A stretch of 64,000 bases of DNA from Nostoc commune NIES-4072 (GTDB taxonomy: Bacteria > Cyanobacteriota > Cyanobacteriia > Cyanobacteriales > Nostocaceae), in NCBI RefSeq assembly GCF_003113895.1, contig NZ_BDUD01000001.1:3200756-3264755 (forward strand), read 5' to 3'. The translations under genes were made by a program, and so were the position numbers. Positions within the stretch are counted from its first letter, which is position 1; the number at the start of each line of letters is the position of its first letter. The notes beneath the pieces were generated by a model. The model did not search any database. It had not been told where the DNA came from and saw nothing but the letters and a program-made list of their open reading frames with translations. Positions 1-8,592 of the stretch are shown in pieces.

Positions 1-106
1 AAATTCATGGGTGATGTTCCTGTCTAAGTACTGTGAGTGCAGGATATCCCTCATCTAGACAATCGCTTACTTGGCAGAGATTAGGTATTTATCTTCAGGA
101 GATTTC

Positions 107-1279
107 ATGAGAATAGCAGTTGCTAAAGAAATTGAAGTTTGTGAACGTCGTGTGGCATTAATTCCTGACACCGTTGCTCGATTGGTAAAACAAGGTTTGG
201 AAGTTTGGGTAGAAGCAGGTGCAGGAGAACGATCATTTTTTGGCGATTCTGACTATGAAGCCGTAGGAGCCACAATAATCAGCGATACTGCCAAATTATG
301 GGGCGAAACAGATATTCTGTTGAAAGTCAGCCCACCGCAAGAACGAGAAGATGGACGCTCAGAAATTGATTTGTTAAAGGAAGGGGCTGTTTTAGTCAGT
401 TTCCTTAATCCCTTGGGAAACCCCGTTGTAGCACAGCAACTAGCAAATCGGAAAGTTACAGCCTTGAGTATGGAAATGATTCCCCGTACTACCAGGGCGC
501 AAAGTATGGATGCTTTGTCCTCGCAAGCTTCATTAGCAGGTTACAAGGCTGTATTAATTGCCGCAGCTGCATTACCGAAATATTTTCCGATGTTAACCAC
601 AGCCGCAGGCACGATCGCTCCAGCGAAAGTATTTATTATGGGTGCTGGTGTAGCCGGATTGCAAGCGATCGCTACCGCCAGACGCTTGGGAGCAGTAGTA
701 GAAGCCTTTGATATCCGTCCCGCCGTCAAAGAAGAAGTGCAAAGCTTAGGGGCAAAATTCGTTGAAGTCAAATTAGACGAAGAAACCGTTGCTGCTGGCG
801 GTTACGCCAAGGAAATCTCTGAGGCTAGCAAACAACGTACTCAAGAAGTTGTTGCTGAACACATCAAAAATTCTGATGTCGTAATTACTACCGCCCAAGT
901 ACCTGGGAGACAAGCACCACGGCTAGTTACAGAAGAAATGGTGGCACAAATGAAACCAGGTTCAGTAATTGTGGATTTGGCTGCTGAACAGGGTGGTAAC
1001 TGCGCTTGCACCGAACCCGGTAAAGATATTGTCTGGAACGGCGTGACAATTATCGGCCCCATCAATCTCCCATCATCGATGCCAATTCACGCCAGCCAAT
1101 TGTATGCCAAGAACGTAACTTCGTTGATGCAATTGCTAATTAAAGACAAAGCTTTGCAGGTGGACTTTAGCGACGACATCGTTGATGCAGCGTGCGTTAC
1201 CCATGCTGGTGAAATTCGCAATCAACGAGTGCGAGATGCGCTACAAGCTTTGAATACTCAACAACCGGCGGTTAATTAG
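107..1279 (+). CDS. pntAA: NAD(P) transhydrogenase alpha subunit, part 1
   Basis: Soluble NAD(H)-binding domain (dI) of the membrane-bound proton-translocating transhydrogenase, which exchanges hydride between NADH and NADP+ using the proton gradient. The 390-residue product begins MRIAVAKEIEVCERRVAL, the usual start of the AlaDH/PNT N-terminal domain. A Rossmann motif GAGVAGLQA lies near residue 180, followed by the acidic strand-end AFDIRP. The frame is open from a TTG at 71, but ATG 107 has a Shine-Dalgarno CAGGAGA at 96-102 and matches the family start, so it was chosen. pntAB and pntB follow. In cyanobacteria the alpha subunit is normally split in two, as here. Confidence 0.95.
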   Translation: MRIAVAKEIEVCERRVALIPDTVARLVKQGLEVWVEAGAGERSFFGDSDYEAVGATIISDTAKLWGETDILLKVSPPQEREDGRSEIDLLKEGAVLVSFLNPLGNPVVAQQLANRKVTALSMEMIPRTTRAQSMDALSSQASLAGYKAVLIAAAALPKYFPMLTTAAGTIAPAKVFIMGAGVAGLQAIATARRLGAVVEAFDIRPAVKEEVQSLGAKFVEVKLDEETVAAGGYAKEISEASKQRTQEVVAEHIKNSDVVITTAQVPGRQAPRLVTEEMVAQMKPGSVIVDLAAEQGGNCACTEPGKDIVWNGVTIIGPINLPSSMPIHASQLYAKNVTSLMQLLIKDKALQVDFSDDIVDAACVTHAGEIRNQRVRDALQALNTQQPAVN

Positions 1280-1412
1280 GGACTGGGAATTAGGGACTAG
1301 GGACTAGTGACTGGGGACTAGGAAATAGATACTTAGCAATACTTTCTCAGTACCCAATACACCAATACCCAATCCCCAGTACCCAATCCCCAGTACCCAA
1401 TACCCATTCCTA
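1280..1412. repeat. Heptameric short tandem repeats in the pntAA-pntAB spacer
   Basis: The spacer carries GGGACTA/GGGACTG-type heptamers (about 1280-1325), then a CCCAATA/CCCAGTA-type block (about 1350-1405) that is roughly the reverse complement of the first half. The two halves could pair as an imperfect hairpin in the pnt transcript. Arrays of this kind are typical of heterocystous cyanobacteria. The good ribosome binding site AAAAGGAG before pntAB lies just outside the array. Confidence 0.75.
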
Positions 1413-1429
1413 AAAGGAGTTTTGATTTC

Positions 1430-1723
1430 ATGACAGAGGCATTACTTGCTGCTTTGTTTGTATTTGTATTGGCATCTTTTATCGGTTTTGAAGTCATCAA
1501 TAAAATCCCACCGACTTTACACACGCCCTTAATGTCAGGCTCAAACGCGATTTCTGGCATTTCGGTACTTGGGGCAATAGTGGCATCAGGTGCTAGAGAA
1601 ACAAGTGTATCAGTAATTCTTGGTTTAATTGCTGTAGTACTAGCTACAGTAAATGTTGTAGGTGGCTTTCTAGTCACAGATAGAATGCTGCAAATGTTCA
1701 AGAAGAAGGAGATTAAGGCGTGA
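1430..1723 (+). CDS. pntAB: NAD(P) transhydrogenase alpha subunit, part 2
   Basis: Small integral membrane part (97 residues) of the transhydrogenase alpha subunit, supplying part of the proton-conducting dII domain. Three hydrophobic stretches are visible: residues about 3-23, a Gly/Ser/Ala-rich one near 36-55, and 62-85. The segment GSNAISGISVLGAIVASG is characteristic of the family. ATG 1430 is preceded by AAAAGGAG. Its TGA overlaps the GTG of pntB by 4 bases (GTGA), which implies translational coupling. The spacer to pntAA is full of heptamer repeats, so the operon is contiguous but interrupted by repeat DNA. Confidence 0.95.
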   Translation: MTEALLAALFVFVLASFIGFEVINKIPPTLHTPLMSGSNAISGISVLGAIVASGARETSVSVILGLIAVVLATVNVVGGFLVTDRMLQMFKKKEIKA

Positions 1724-3126
1724 GCGACTTTTTACCAACTGGCATTCAGCTGACATATTTAGTCGCTGCATCCTTATTCATTTTTGGTTTGAAAAAGCTG
1801 GGTTCACCAGCTACAGCGCGAAATGGTAATGTGATTGCATCTGTGGGGATGCTGCTGGCAATTGTGGCAACAATGCTGGATCGGCATGTGTTGAACTACG
1901 AGATGATATTGTTAGGCTTGGCGATTGGATCGGGAATTGGTGCGATCGTTGCCTACAAAGTCCAAATGACCGAAATGCCCCAAATGGTGGGTTTACTCAA
2001 CGGTTTAGGCGGTGCGGCTTCAGCATTAGTAGCTGTTGCCGAATTTTGGCGATTATTGGATTCTGGCGCACCCGTACCCCTAGATGTGAACATTTCCATG
2101 CTATTGGACGTGTTAATTGGTGGTGTTACCTTCACAGGTAGTTTTTTAGCCTTTGCTAAATTGCAAGGTTTAATTAGCGGTTCCCCGATTACATTTCCTT
2201 TCCAGCAACCATTTAACCTGTTGCTTCTGGGTGCTTATTTGGTAGGCAGTGTCTATTTAATCATTACACCAGATAGCTTACCCATATTCTTGGGGGTGGT
2301 AGCTGTTTCCTTAGTGCTGGGTGTGATGTTCGTCATCCCCATTGGTGGCGGCGATATGCCGGTGGTAATTTCGCTGTTGAACTCCTTGTCAGGTGTGGCG
2401 GCTGCTGCTGCTGGATTCGTGGTGATGAACAATATGTTGATCATCGCTGGTGCTTTGGTAGGAGCATCTGGCTTAATCCTCACCGAAATTATGTGTAAGG
2501 CGATGAACCGCTCTCTCTTCAGTGTGCTGTTCAGCGCTTTTGGTACAGGATCTAGTTCTGGTGGTGCTGCTGCTAGTGGTGCTGCGATCGATCAAACCGT
2601 CCGCAGTATCGATCCCGAAGAAGGGGCGATGATGTTGGGTTATGCGCGTTCTGTGGTAATTGTGCCTGGTTATGGTATGGCAGTTGCCCAAGCGCAACAT
2701 AGCGTCCGGGAATTGTCAGATCAATTAGAAAAAATGGGCGTTGATGTCAAGTATGCCATTCACCCCGTTGCTGGGAGAATGCCAGGGCACATGAATGTGT
2801 TGCTGGCAGAGGCAAATGTGCCTTATACGCAGTTATACGACATGGATGATATTAATCCCCAGTTCGATCAAGCGGATGTGGCTTTAGTAATTGGGGCAAA
2901 TGATGTGGTAAATCCGGCGGCACGGAGTGATACAAATAGCCCGATTTATGGTATGCCGATTTTGGAAGTAGATCGGGCGAAGCAGACGATTGTAATTAAG
3001 CGCGGGATGAGTACGGGTTTTGCCGGTGTAGATAATGAGTTGTTCTACAAGGATAAAACTACGATGCTTTTTGGTAGCGCGAAGGATATGGTGGCGAAGT
3101 TGGTTTCGGAAGTGAAACAACTTTAA
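1720..3126 (+). CDS. pntB: NAD(P) transhydrogenase beta subunit
   Basis: 468-residue beta subunit with the rest of the membrane proton channel (about eight hydrophobic segments, residues 8-265) and the C-terminal soluble NADP(H)-binding dIII domain (about 290-468). dIII is marked by VPGYGMAVAQAQ, the HPVAGRMPGHMNVLLAEA segment, the VIGANDVVNPAA motif and the KRGMSTGFAGVDN loop. Start is GTG 1720, overlapping the pntAB stop, with AGAAGGAG just upstream at about 1704-1711. The gene ends 53 bases before a strong intrinsic terminator. Length and motifs are normal for the family. Confidence 0.96.
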   Translation: MSDFLPTGIQLTYLVAASLFIFGLKKLGSPATARNGNVIASVGMLLAIVATMLDRHVLNYEMILLGLAIGSGIGAIVAYKVQMTEMPQMVGLLNGLGGAASALVAVAEFWRLLDSGAPVPLDVNISMLLDVLIGGVTFTGSFLAFAKLQGLISGSPITFPFQQPFNLLLLGAYLVGSVYLIITPDSLPIFLGVVAVSLVLGVMFVIPIGGGDMPVVISLLNSLSGVAAAAAGFVVMNNMLIIAGALVGASGLILTEIMCKAMNRSLFSVLFSAFGTGSSSGGAAASGAAIDQTVRSIDPEEGAMMLGYARSVVIVPGYGMAVAQAQHSVRELSDQLEKMGVDVKYAIHPVAGRMPGHMNVLLAEANVPYTQLYDMDDINPQFDQADVALVIGANDVVNPAARSDTNSPIYGMPILEVDRAKQTIVIKRGMSTGFAGVDNELFYKDKTTMLFGSAKDMVAKLVSEVKQL

Positions 3127-3178
3127 CGAACCGCAGAGGCGCAAAGAGCGCAAAGTAAAGAAACGATTAGAGATTTGG

Positions 3179-3218
3179 CTTGCCTTGGGGATATGATGCT
3201 TCTAAGGCAAGTTTTTTT
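3179..3218 (+). terminator. Rho-independent terminator of the pnt operon
   Basis: Stem CTTGCCTT (3179-3186) pairs with AAGGCAAG (3204-3211) and is followed directly by seven T (3212-3218). It sits about 50 bases after the pntB stop, the position and shape expected for an intrinsic terminator. Confidence 0.88.
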
Positions 3219-3251
3219 GTTGAAAAATTACATCTGACGCAAAAGTACAAA

Positions 3252-3300
3252 GAATACCGCGAGTGCGTCTCGTAGAGAAGCCCGTCGAAGGCATCGCTCT
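3252..3300. repeat. Dispersed palindromic repeat, copy A
   Basis: Contains GCGTCTCGTAGAGAAGCCCG followed by an AAGGCATCGC segment. A second copy with the same core lies at about 4384-4432, and a related core lies inside the UPF0182 gene near 27000. The CTCGTAGAGAAG core is partly palindromic. Confidence 0.75.
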
Positions 3301-3310
3301 AGCAATATAA

Positions 3311-3760
3311 TTAAGACTGCGGTGTAACACTGCGCGGATCTACAACTACAATTGCAGAAAAACGTTTAAAGTCATCAATATTAAATGTAAGTAGATGTGT
3401 AATCTGGTGTGTTATCATCGCCGCAACTAAACGTGCATCATGCACCTGTTTTCCCATGACTTGGTATTTAATAATTAGAGATTCCCATTCACCAAAAATA
3501 GCAGGTGTATCAAGGTGTAGTATAAATATCTTCTTAAGTTTATCAGTTTCTTCTACTGCTTGAGCGGTGGATAAACCTAAACCATTACTATTAATTGGTC
3601 TTGTAGCAACAGCCCAAAACTCAATGAGATTTTGTGGAATTATATATAAGAATTCCCCTTGTCTCTTAAGCATCAATATCGCTTTTTGAGTATCAAAGTG
3701 CATTGAGCTATTCTTCTGCACCAAACGCAGTAAAATATTAGTATCCACCAAATAGCTCAT
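3311..3760 (-). CDS. PIN-domain toxin, VapC-like
   Basis: 149-residue PIN-fold protein, presumably an RNase toxin. The acidic metal-site residues of the fold are visible: Asp6 in YLVDTNILLR, the Glu of the LIEFWAVATRP strand, the Asp of VHDARLVAAM and the Asp pair in TFNIDDFKRF. The start codon overlaps the stop of the upstream small gene by 4 bases (ATGA), the classic antitoxin-toxin coupling. Function is inferred from fold and context. The RNA target cannot be predicted from sequence. Confidence 0.85.
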   Translation of the reverse strand: MSYLVDTNILLRLVQKNSSMHFDTQKAILMLKRQGEFLYIIPQNLIEFWAVATRPINSNGLGLSTAQAVEETDKLKKIFILHLDTPAIFGEWESLIIKYQVMGKQVHDARLVAAMITHQITHLLTFNIDDFKRFSAIVVVDPRSVTPQS

Positions 3761-4035
3761 AACATTTCATCTTCTCTGGTGTAAATACTCTCTCGACTAA
3801 TCGCTGCATCTGAAAGTGCTGGTGCTAAAGAAAAAGCAGGACTATTTATTAAATCTGTTAATATAGTTTCCCATTCTTCCTGAGTTGATACTTGATAAAA
3901 AAAACTTTCTTCATGGCTGGTTAAACTTTTTTCAATCAGAGATGCAAGATAAGCCTCTACTGATAAACCTTGTGCAGCAGCTTCAGCAATCAGCCGAGCC
4001 TCTATTTCTGGTTTCAATTGTAGCTGTATAGTCAT
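3757..4035 (-). CDS. Antitoxin-like ribbon-helix-helix protein
   Basis: 92-residue protein directly upstream of and overlapping the PIN gene. The N-terminus (TIQLQLKPEIEARLIAEA, then a LSVEAYLASLIE helix) has the beta-strand plus two-helix pattern of ribbon-helix-helix DNA-binding antitoxins. The C-terminal half is acidic and aromatic, fitting a toxin-neutralising tail. A TTGGAGG-like sequence (reverse complement of TTGCCTCC at 4039-4046) precedes the ATG at 4035. Likely partner of the 3311-3760 toxin and autorepressor of the operon, by analogy. Confidence 0.75.
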   Translation of the reverse strand: MTIQLQLKPEIEARLIAEAAAQGLSVEAYLASLIEKSLTSHEESFFYQVSTQEEWETILTDLINSPAFSLAPALSDAAISRESIYTREDEML

Positions 4036-4045
4036 TTGTTGCCTC

Positions 4046-4306
4046 CTAATTCCCTGAGTTGTAGAAGTCTTTATCTGGATAATGACAAAAGTCTTCTCCC
4101 TCTAAGTCAGAGAATATATTTAATTCACTACCAGGTGCATAATCTGCAATAGCTGTCACTACCGCTAGTGTTAATTGGCGTTTTTGCTCATCTTTGGTAA
4201 GTGAGTGTTTTTCTTGAAGAACTAATTGCAGGGCTGACTCAGCTATCTTCAGGCGATCGCTTATGCTCAGGTTTGGGAGTGCTTGGAGAATTTCTTTAGT
4301 TTCCAT
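4046..4306 (-). CDS. Small conserved protein, possible antitoxin component
   Basis: 86-residue protein only 10 bases upstream of the ribbon-helix-helix gene on the same strand, so the three genes are probably one transcript. The sequence (LPNLSISDRLKIAESAL, then SLTKDEQKRQLTLAV, then an acidic tail ending in DKDFYNSGN) resembles short cyanobacterial proteins often found next to toxin genes, but I cannot assign a fold or activity. It may be the relic of another module, or a third member of this one. Confidence 0.6.
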   Translation of the reverse strand: METKEILQALPNLSISDRLKIAESALQLVLQEKHSLTKDEQKRQLTLAVVTAIADYAPGSELNIFSDLEGEDFCHYPDKDFYNSGN

Positions 4307-4371
4307 ATTAATTCATAGAGCAACTTATATTACTAATGCTAGTGAAATTATAATAAGCGATCGCCTGAAAA

Positions 4372-4436
4372 ATCGTCACACTGCGTAGGCGTTCGGGTAG
4401 CGTCTCGTAGAGAAGCCCGCCAAAGGCATCGCCAGC
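4372..4436. repeat. Dispersed palindromic repeat, copy B
   Basis: Holds GCGTAGGCGTTCGGGTA then GCGTCTCGTAGAGAAGCCCG and AAAGGCATCGCC. The 20-base core is identical to copy A at 3252-3300. Both copies flank the small toxin-antitoxin-like cluster. Confidence 0.75.
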
Positions 4437-4460
4437 AAAATCTCTACTCTGTGATTATAA

Positions 4461-4916
4461 TTAATTTGGGAAGAAGTCAGAATCTAAAGTTTCATCAATA
4501 GAAAAAGGATAGTTTTTAGGAAAAATAGACAGAGGAAGCCCTGTTTCAATAGATGCTTCTTTTCTAGCGTGTTGATAACAACTGTCAAAAACTTCCGTGT
4601 AATAGTATTTTAAGCTAGGACTATCTACAAATGCTTCTTGTAATCTTTGACGATGTTCATAGATTGTATATAACCAGCTATTGGATCGGTTCTGGGGTTG
4701 AAATTTGTATTTGAGAAGGTGCATTAAAAGCACTCTAAGATTACTCCTTAAAGCATTTTTATCACTTCTTCCCATACTTTCAATTTCTTCAATTAAATTT
4801 TCTAACTCTAATTCTAAAAAATTTTTGTTTTTTAATAAATCAACAGTGTGTTCTAACCACAAATGATAATCTTGTGCATAGAGACTATTGGTTTTAGGAA
4901 CAGATTGATTGTTCAT
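4461..4916 (-). CDS. DUF29 family protein
   Basis: 151-residue soluble protein of the DUF29 family, which is greatly expanded in filamentous cyanobacteria. Recognised from YAQDYHLWLEHTVDLLKNK, ENLIEEIESMGRSDKNAL and the LLMHLLKYKFQPQ helix. No catalytic residues are known for the family and its function is unknown. A purine-rich AAGGAGAAG (reverse complement of CTTCTCCTT at 4920-4928) sits just before the start. It stands alone between a dispersed repeat and the four-GAF kinase gene. Confidence 0.8.
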   Translation of the reverse strand: MNNQSVPKTNSLYAQDYHLWLEHTVDLLKNKNFLELELENLIEEIESMGRSDKNALRSNLRVLLMHLLKYKFQPQNRSNSWLYTIYEHRQRLQEAFVDSPSLKYYYTEVFDSCYQHARKEASIETGLPLSIFPKNYPFSIDETLDSDFFPN

Positions 4917-5050
4917 AATCTTCTCCTTTATGGATATATAATTTTAACATTACTTCGATGTTATCCAATTGAATCGCCTGAATTGACGAGAATATCTGCA
5001 ACAGCAGAGCTACGCGTACTGTCTGGTAGAGTTGGCATCATCTGATTTTT

Positions 5051-8000
5051 TTAACTAACTGTTCGTTTCATTGGGATTTCTATCCAGAATTCACAGCCTT
5101 TGCCAGGTTCAGAAACACACTTGATATTACCGCCGTGTTTTTCCACAATAATTTGGTAGCTAATAGATAACCCTAAGCCAGTACCTTGTCCAGGTTGTTT
5201 GGTGGTAAAGAAAGGTTCAAAAATGCGCGATCGCTTAACCTCTGGAATTCCACAACCATTATCAGCAATCCAAATTAGAATCGTATTCCCGGATATCACT
5301 TCTGTACGAATCCATATTTTAGGATTGTCAATTATTTTTGCAGCTTTTTCTGTGTTTTCTAATGCATCGATCGCATTGTTAAGAATATTCATAAACACCT
5401 GATTCATCTGGGCCCCATAGCAGACTAATGGAGGTAATTCACCATATTGTTTAACTACCTCAATAGCAAAAGAATTAGTCTCTGGTTGCAGTCGATGTTG
5501 TAAAATCAACAAAGTACTGTCGATGCCTTCATGAAGATCAACGGGCTTCATTCCTGTTTCGTCGAGTCGAGAAAAACTTCGCAATGATAAGACTAGTTGA
5601 GAGATGCGATCTGTCCCTATCCTCATTGAAGTCAAAATTTTAGGCAAGTCATCACTAATAAAATCTAAATCCAGTGCTGCTGCTTGCTTTTGAATTTCTC
5701 CTGTTGTCTTAGGATACTGTTTTTGATAGAGGCGCAGTAATTTTAATAAATTTTCGGCATGTTCAGTAACATAAGTAATGTTGCCATAGATGAAACTAAT
5801 CGGGTTGTTAATTTCATGTGCTACACCAGCAACTAACTGCCCTAAACCTGCCATTTTTTCACTTTGAATCAATTGGCTCTGAGTGTGCTGTAATTCTTTA
5901 AGAGTCTGAGTAATTTCTTCTTTTTGACGTTGAGTTTGTTCGAGTAATTCCGCTTGTTGAAGTCCTACCCCCAACTGAGTACCAATCTGCATCAGCAAAT
6001 CTACCTCATCCTCTTGCCAATCACGGGGCTTGATATTTTGATAAGCTGCTAGTAATCCCCAAAGTTTCTCGCCCTGAAAAATCGGCACAATCATATATGC
6101 CCTAATCTGCATTAGCTCAAGCAGGGCAATATGACAGATAGAATAATTGGCGCTGTAAATATCTTTAATGGCACAACTTTTGGCATTAGCAAACCTTCCG
6201 CCTTGCGTTTCTTGTAAGTAATCATCTGCAACTACAGGTACAATTTCCCTTATTGGTATACAACCTTGGGCTAAAGACTCAGCAACAAATTCGCCACTCC
6301 AATCAGCCCCGAATCGATAGATTGTGACTCGATCAACTTCCAATAGTCGCCGGACTTCTTCTGTACTGGTGGCAAAGATAGTATGAATATCAAGAGACTG
6401 GCGAATTTTCTCCACCGTTGCGGCTAATGCCTTTTCTCTTTCGGCTGCTTTCCGTTCTCGTGCAGCAGCTTGAGCCAGTTTTTGGGCTTGCACCTGCATC
6501 TGTTTCAAAGACTCAGCTTGCTGTAATGCTACCCCCAATTGAGCGCCAACTTGTGCCAATAAGTTGATTTCCTCATCTTGCCAATAACGAGGCTGGGAAT
6601 TTTGATAAGCTACTAGCAATCCCCACAATTTTTCGCCCTGAGAAATTGGGACGAAAACTTCATTTCGTGCATACTTGCCTGCTTGCTTTCCTTGTACAAA
6701 AACGCCTTCTGTCACAGGCTGTGGCTTAACCACTGGTGTCCAGCCATCAACAATAGAATCAGCGACAAATTCGCCACTCCAATCAGGATAGAAGCGATAA
6801 ATTGCTACTCGTTCTACTTCTAATAACCGACGGACTTCTTGAGTTGTGGTTTTAAAGATGGCTTCAATATCAAGAGATTGACGAATTTTTTCTACTGTGT
6901 TTGCTAAGGCTCTTTGTCTTTCGGCAGCTTTGCTAATCTCTGCTGCTTGGGTTTGCATTTGTTGGATAAATTCCGCTTGCTGCAAAGCTACACCTAGTTG
7001 TGTACCCACTTGGGTAAGCAAGTAAACCTCATCTTTTTGCCAATCACGAGTTTTGGCATTTTGGTACACTGCTAGCAAGCCCCAGAGCTTCTGACCGTGG
7101 TAAATGGCAATGATCGCATAAGCTCTTGCTTGATATATCTCTAAGATTTTAATGTAGCAATCGCTAAAGCCTGAATTGTAAATATCATTACAAACACGGT
7201 ACACTTCACAGCGACTGAAGCTACCACCCTCTGTATCTTGTAAGTAGGTGTCAGCGACTGGAGGTTTAGCTAAATCTTTGGCGCTACATTCACTGACGTT
7301 TTCACTCACTTCCGGTCGCTGCAATTGCTCATCTATGAGGGAAATCCAACCCTCTGCTACTGATTCAAACACGAATTCACCGCTCCAATCGGGATTGAAG
7401 CGATAAATAGCCACGCGGTCAGCATTTAGCAGTTGCCTAAGTTCTCCGGTGGTTGTGTGGAAAATGTTTTCCAAGTCTAGAGACTGACGAATTTTCTCAA
7501 TGGTTATGGCGATGGTTTTTTGCCATTGGGCTGCTTTTTCTCTGGCTTTTGCTTGTGCTAGTTCTGCTGATTGTAGTTTTACTTGTTCTAGGTAATCTGC
7601 TTGCTGTAAAGCAACTCCCAGATGTTCGGCGATTAATTGCACAAACTCAATTTCTGATGCTTCCCATTGCCGAGGGTTACTACACTGATGAATACACAGC
7701 AATCCCCATAAATCTTTACCTTTGATTAAGGGGGCAATTATACTAGCACGTACTTGGAATCTTTCTAAAATCTGGATGTAGCAATCACTAGCATTAACTT
7801 GATAAATATCAGCTATTGCTCTAATCCGACCTTGCTGATATAGCCCTGCGAACTCCTCACTAAAGCAGTGGTCGCGCAATTTGGCTGCTAGTGCCGAATC
7901 CCATTCTGTTGCCACATCTTCATAGATAAATTCCCCTTCCCATGCCAAATCAGGATAGAAACGAAACACGCCAACCCGATCGCTTTTCAGAAGCTGGCGA

Positions 8001-8179
8001 ACTTCAGTGACTGTAATTTTGAAGATGGTTTCTATATCTAGAGACTCGCGGATGCGGGCAATAACTCCAGATAATGCTTTTTGTTGCTCATTCTGATGTA
8101 AGGAGGATGTCACATCTGAATGAGATTCTTGCTGTTCTGAATTTGGTTCTATGGGTTGAGTCGTAGAGGAGTTTTCCAT
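5051..8179 (-). CDS. Four-GAF sensor histidine kinase
   Basis: 1042-residue soluble sensor kinase. Four phytochrome-type GAF domains lie at about 38-198, 230-402, 430-555 and 590-745, separated by helical linkers that each repeat a xxIRQSLDxxxIF motif, so they look like internal duplications. The dimerisation/phosphoacceptor domain follows, with His788 in GVAHEINNP, then a HATPase with the N box around [15 protein letters not shown], a DNGCGIP G1 box and a [10 protein letters not shown]2 box. At the position of the bilin-attaching Cys-His pair of cyanobacteriochromes there are Cys133-Tyr134 (GAF1), Cys341-Tyr342 (GAF2) and Cys682-His683 (GAF4). GAF3 lacks this region. There is no receiver domain, so a separate response regulator is needed. 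It may sense light or small molecules; the ligand is unproven. Confidence 0.9.
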   Translation of the reverse strand: MENSSTTQPIEPNSEQQESHSDVTSSLHQNEQQKALSGVIARIRESLDIETIFKITVTEVRQLLKSDRVGVFRFYPDLAWEGEFIYEDVATEWDSALAAKLRDHCFSEEFAGLYQQGRIRAIADIYQVNASDCYIQILERFQVRASIIAPLIKGKDLWGLLCIHQCSNPRQWEASEIEFVQLIAEHLGVALQQADYLEQVKLQSAELAQAKAREKAAQWQKTIAITIEKIRQSLDLENIFHTTTGELRQLLNADRVAIYRFNPDWSGEFVFESVAEGWISLIDEQLQRPEVSENVSECSAKDLAKPPVADTYLQDTEGGSFSRCEVYRVCNDIYNSGFSDCYIKILEIYQARAYAIIAIYHGQKLWGLLAVYQNAKTRDWQKDEVYLLTQVGTQLGVALQQAEFIQQMQTQAAEISKAAERQRALANTVEKIRQSLDIEAIFKTTTQEVRRLLEVERVAIYRFYPDWSGEFVADSIVDGWTPVVKPQPVTEGVFVQGKQAGKYARNEVFVPISQGEKLWGLLVAYQNSQPRYWQDEEINLLAQVGAQLGVALQQAESLKQMQVQAQKLAQAAARERKAAEREKALAATVEKIRQSLDIHTIFATSTEEVRRLLEVDRVTIYRFGADWSGEFVAESLAQGCIPIREIVPVVADDYLQETQGGRFANAKSCAIKDIYSANYSICHIALLELMQIRAYMIVPIFQGEKLWGLLAAYQNIKPRDWQEDEVDLLMQIGTQLGVGLQQAELLEQTQRQKEEITQTLKELQHTQSQLIQSEKMAGLGQLVAGVAHEINNPISFIYGNITYVTEHAENLLKLLRLYQKQYPKTTGEIQKQAAALDLDFISDDLPKILTSMRIGTDRISQLVLSLRSFSRLDETGMKPVDLHEGIDSTLLILQHRLQPETNSFAIEVVKQYGELPPLVCYGAQMNQVFMNILNNAIDALENTEKAAKIIDNPKIWIRTEVISGNTILIWIADNGCGIPEVKRSRIFEPFFTTKQPGQGTGLGLSISYQIIVEKHGGNIKCVSEPGKGCEFWIEIPMKRTVS

Positions 8180-8269
8180 TCCCAGTGGGACTTTAAATAT
8201 TGGAAGTCTTCTATCTCATGATTCCCGTTGCGATCGCAAAGGTAACAGTTCTTTTCTGGAAATCCCATA

Positions 8270-8308
8270 AAAAATAGTGTAGGGAAACGATAATATCGTG
8301 TCCCTACA
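8270..8308 (-). terminator. Intrinsic terminator of the petN-orf53 transcript
   Basis: Inverted repeat TGTAGGGA (8278-8285) with TCCCTACA (8301-8308), extended inward by ACGAT/ATCGT. On the minus strand the stem is followed by CTATTTTTTAT, giving the T-run of an intrinsic terminator. It lies 26 bases after the stop of the 53-residue gene. Confidence 0.8.
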
Positions 8309-8333
8309 AAAACATTTCTCAACCACGAGAAAA

Positions 8334-8495
8334 TTATCGCCGCTTGGGAGTGGCGCTGCGGCTACTGCGTTTGTCATCATCTCGGCGACGGCGATCGCGC
8401 CAATCTGCCACGGTCAAATAACCAATACCACCAGTGACTACTACGAGTAGCACTAGGGCTACTATTGTTAAAATACTCAAAAATGGACTTTCCAC
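8334..8495 (-). CDS. 53-residue single-pass membrane protein downstream of petN
   Basis: Small gene with a GTG start at 8495 and TAA at 8334-8336. The product starts MESPFLSILTIVALVLLVVV, with one strongly hydrophobic helix (about residues 5-27), a GGIGY turn, and a highly charged tail (DWRDRRRRDDDK then a basic Ser/Arg end). A good ribosome binding site, TAGAGG, overlaps the petN stop codon, so the gene is translationally linked to petN, 7 bases downstream. A terminator follows. I do not recognise a named family. Tight coupling to petN suggests a thylakoid membrane protein, perhaps linked to the cytochrome b6f complex; that is inference. Confidence 0.75.
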   Translation of the reverse strand: MESPFLSILTIVALVLLVVVTGGIGYLTVADWRDRRRRDDDKRSSRSATPKRR

Positions 8496-8502
8496 GATGC
8501 CT

Positions 8503-8592
8503 CTACAGTCCGTTACGTCCCCAAACTACCATTGCAATTGACCAAGTAAACACAACTAACAGTGATACCCAACCTAGTGTCAAAATCTCCAT
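8503..8592 (-). CDS. petN: Cytochrome b6f complex subunit PetN
   Basis: 29-residue single-helix subunit VIII of the cytochrome b6f complex. The translation (begins [15 protein letters not shown], ends [10 protein letters not shown]) matches the highly conserved PetN signature, including the C-terminal VWGRNGL. Start ATG at 8592, preceded by a purine-rich GCGGGACT, and stop TAG at 8503-8505. It helps stabilise the b6f dimer between photosystems II and I in the thylakoid membrane. It is the first gene of a two-gene unit with the 53-residue ORF and is easily missed because of its size. Confidence 0.93.
   Translation of the reverse strand: MEILTLGWVSLLVVFTWSIAMVVWGRNGL

Noticed and set aside
5199..7725. 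Plus-strand frames opposite the four-GAF kinase
   Set aside because: They are shadows of the real minus-strand gene with no independent features.
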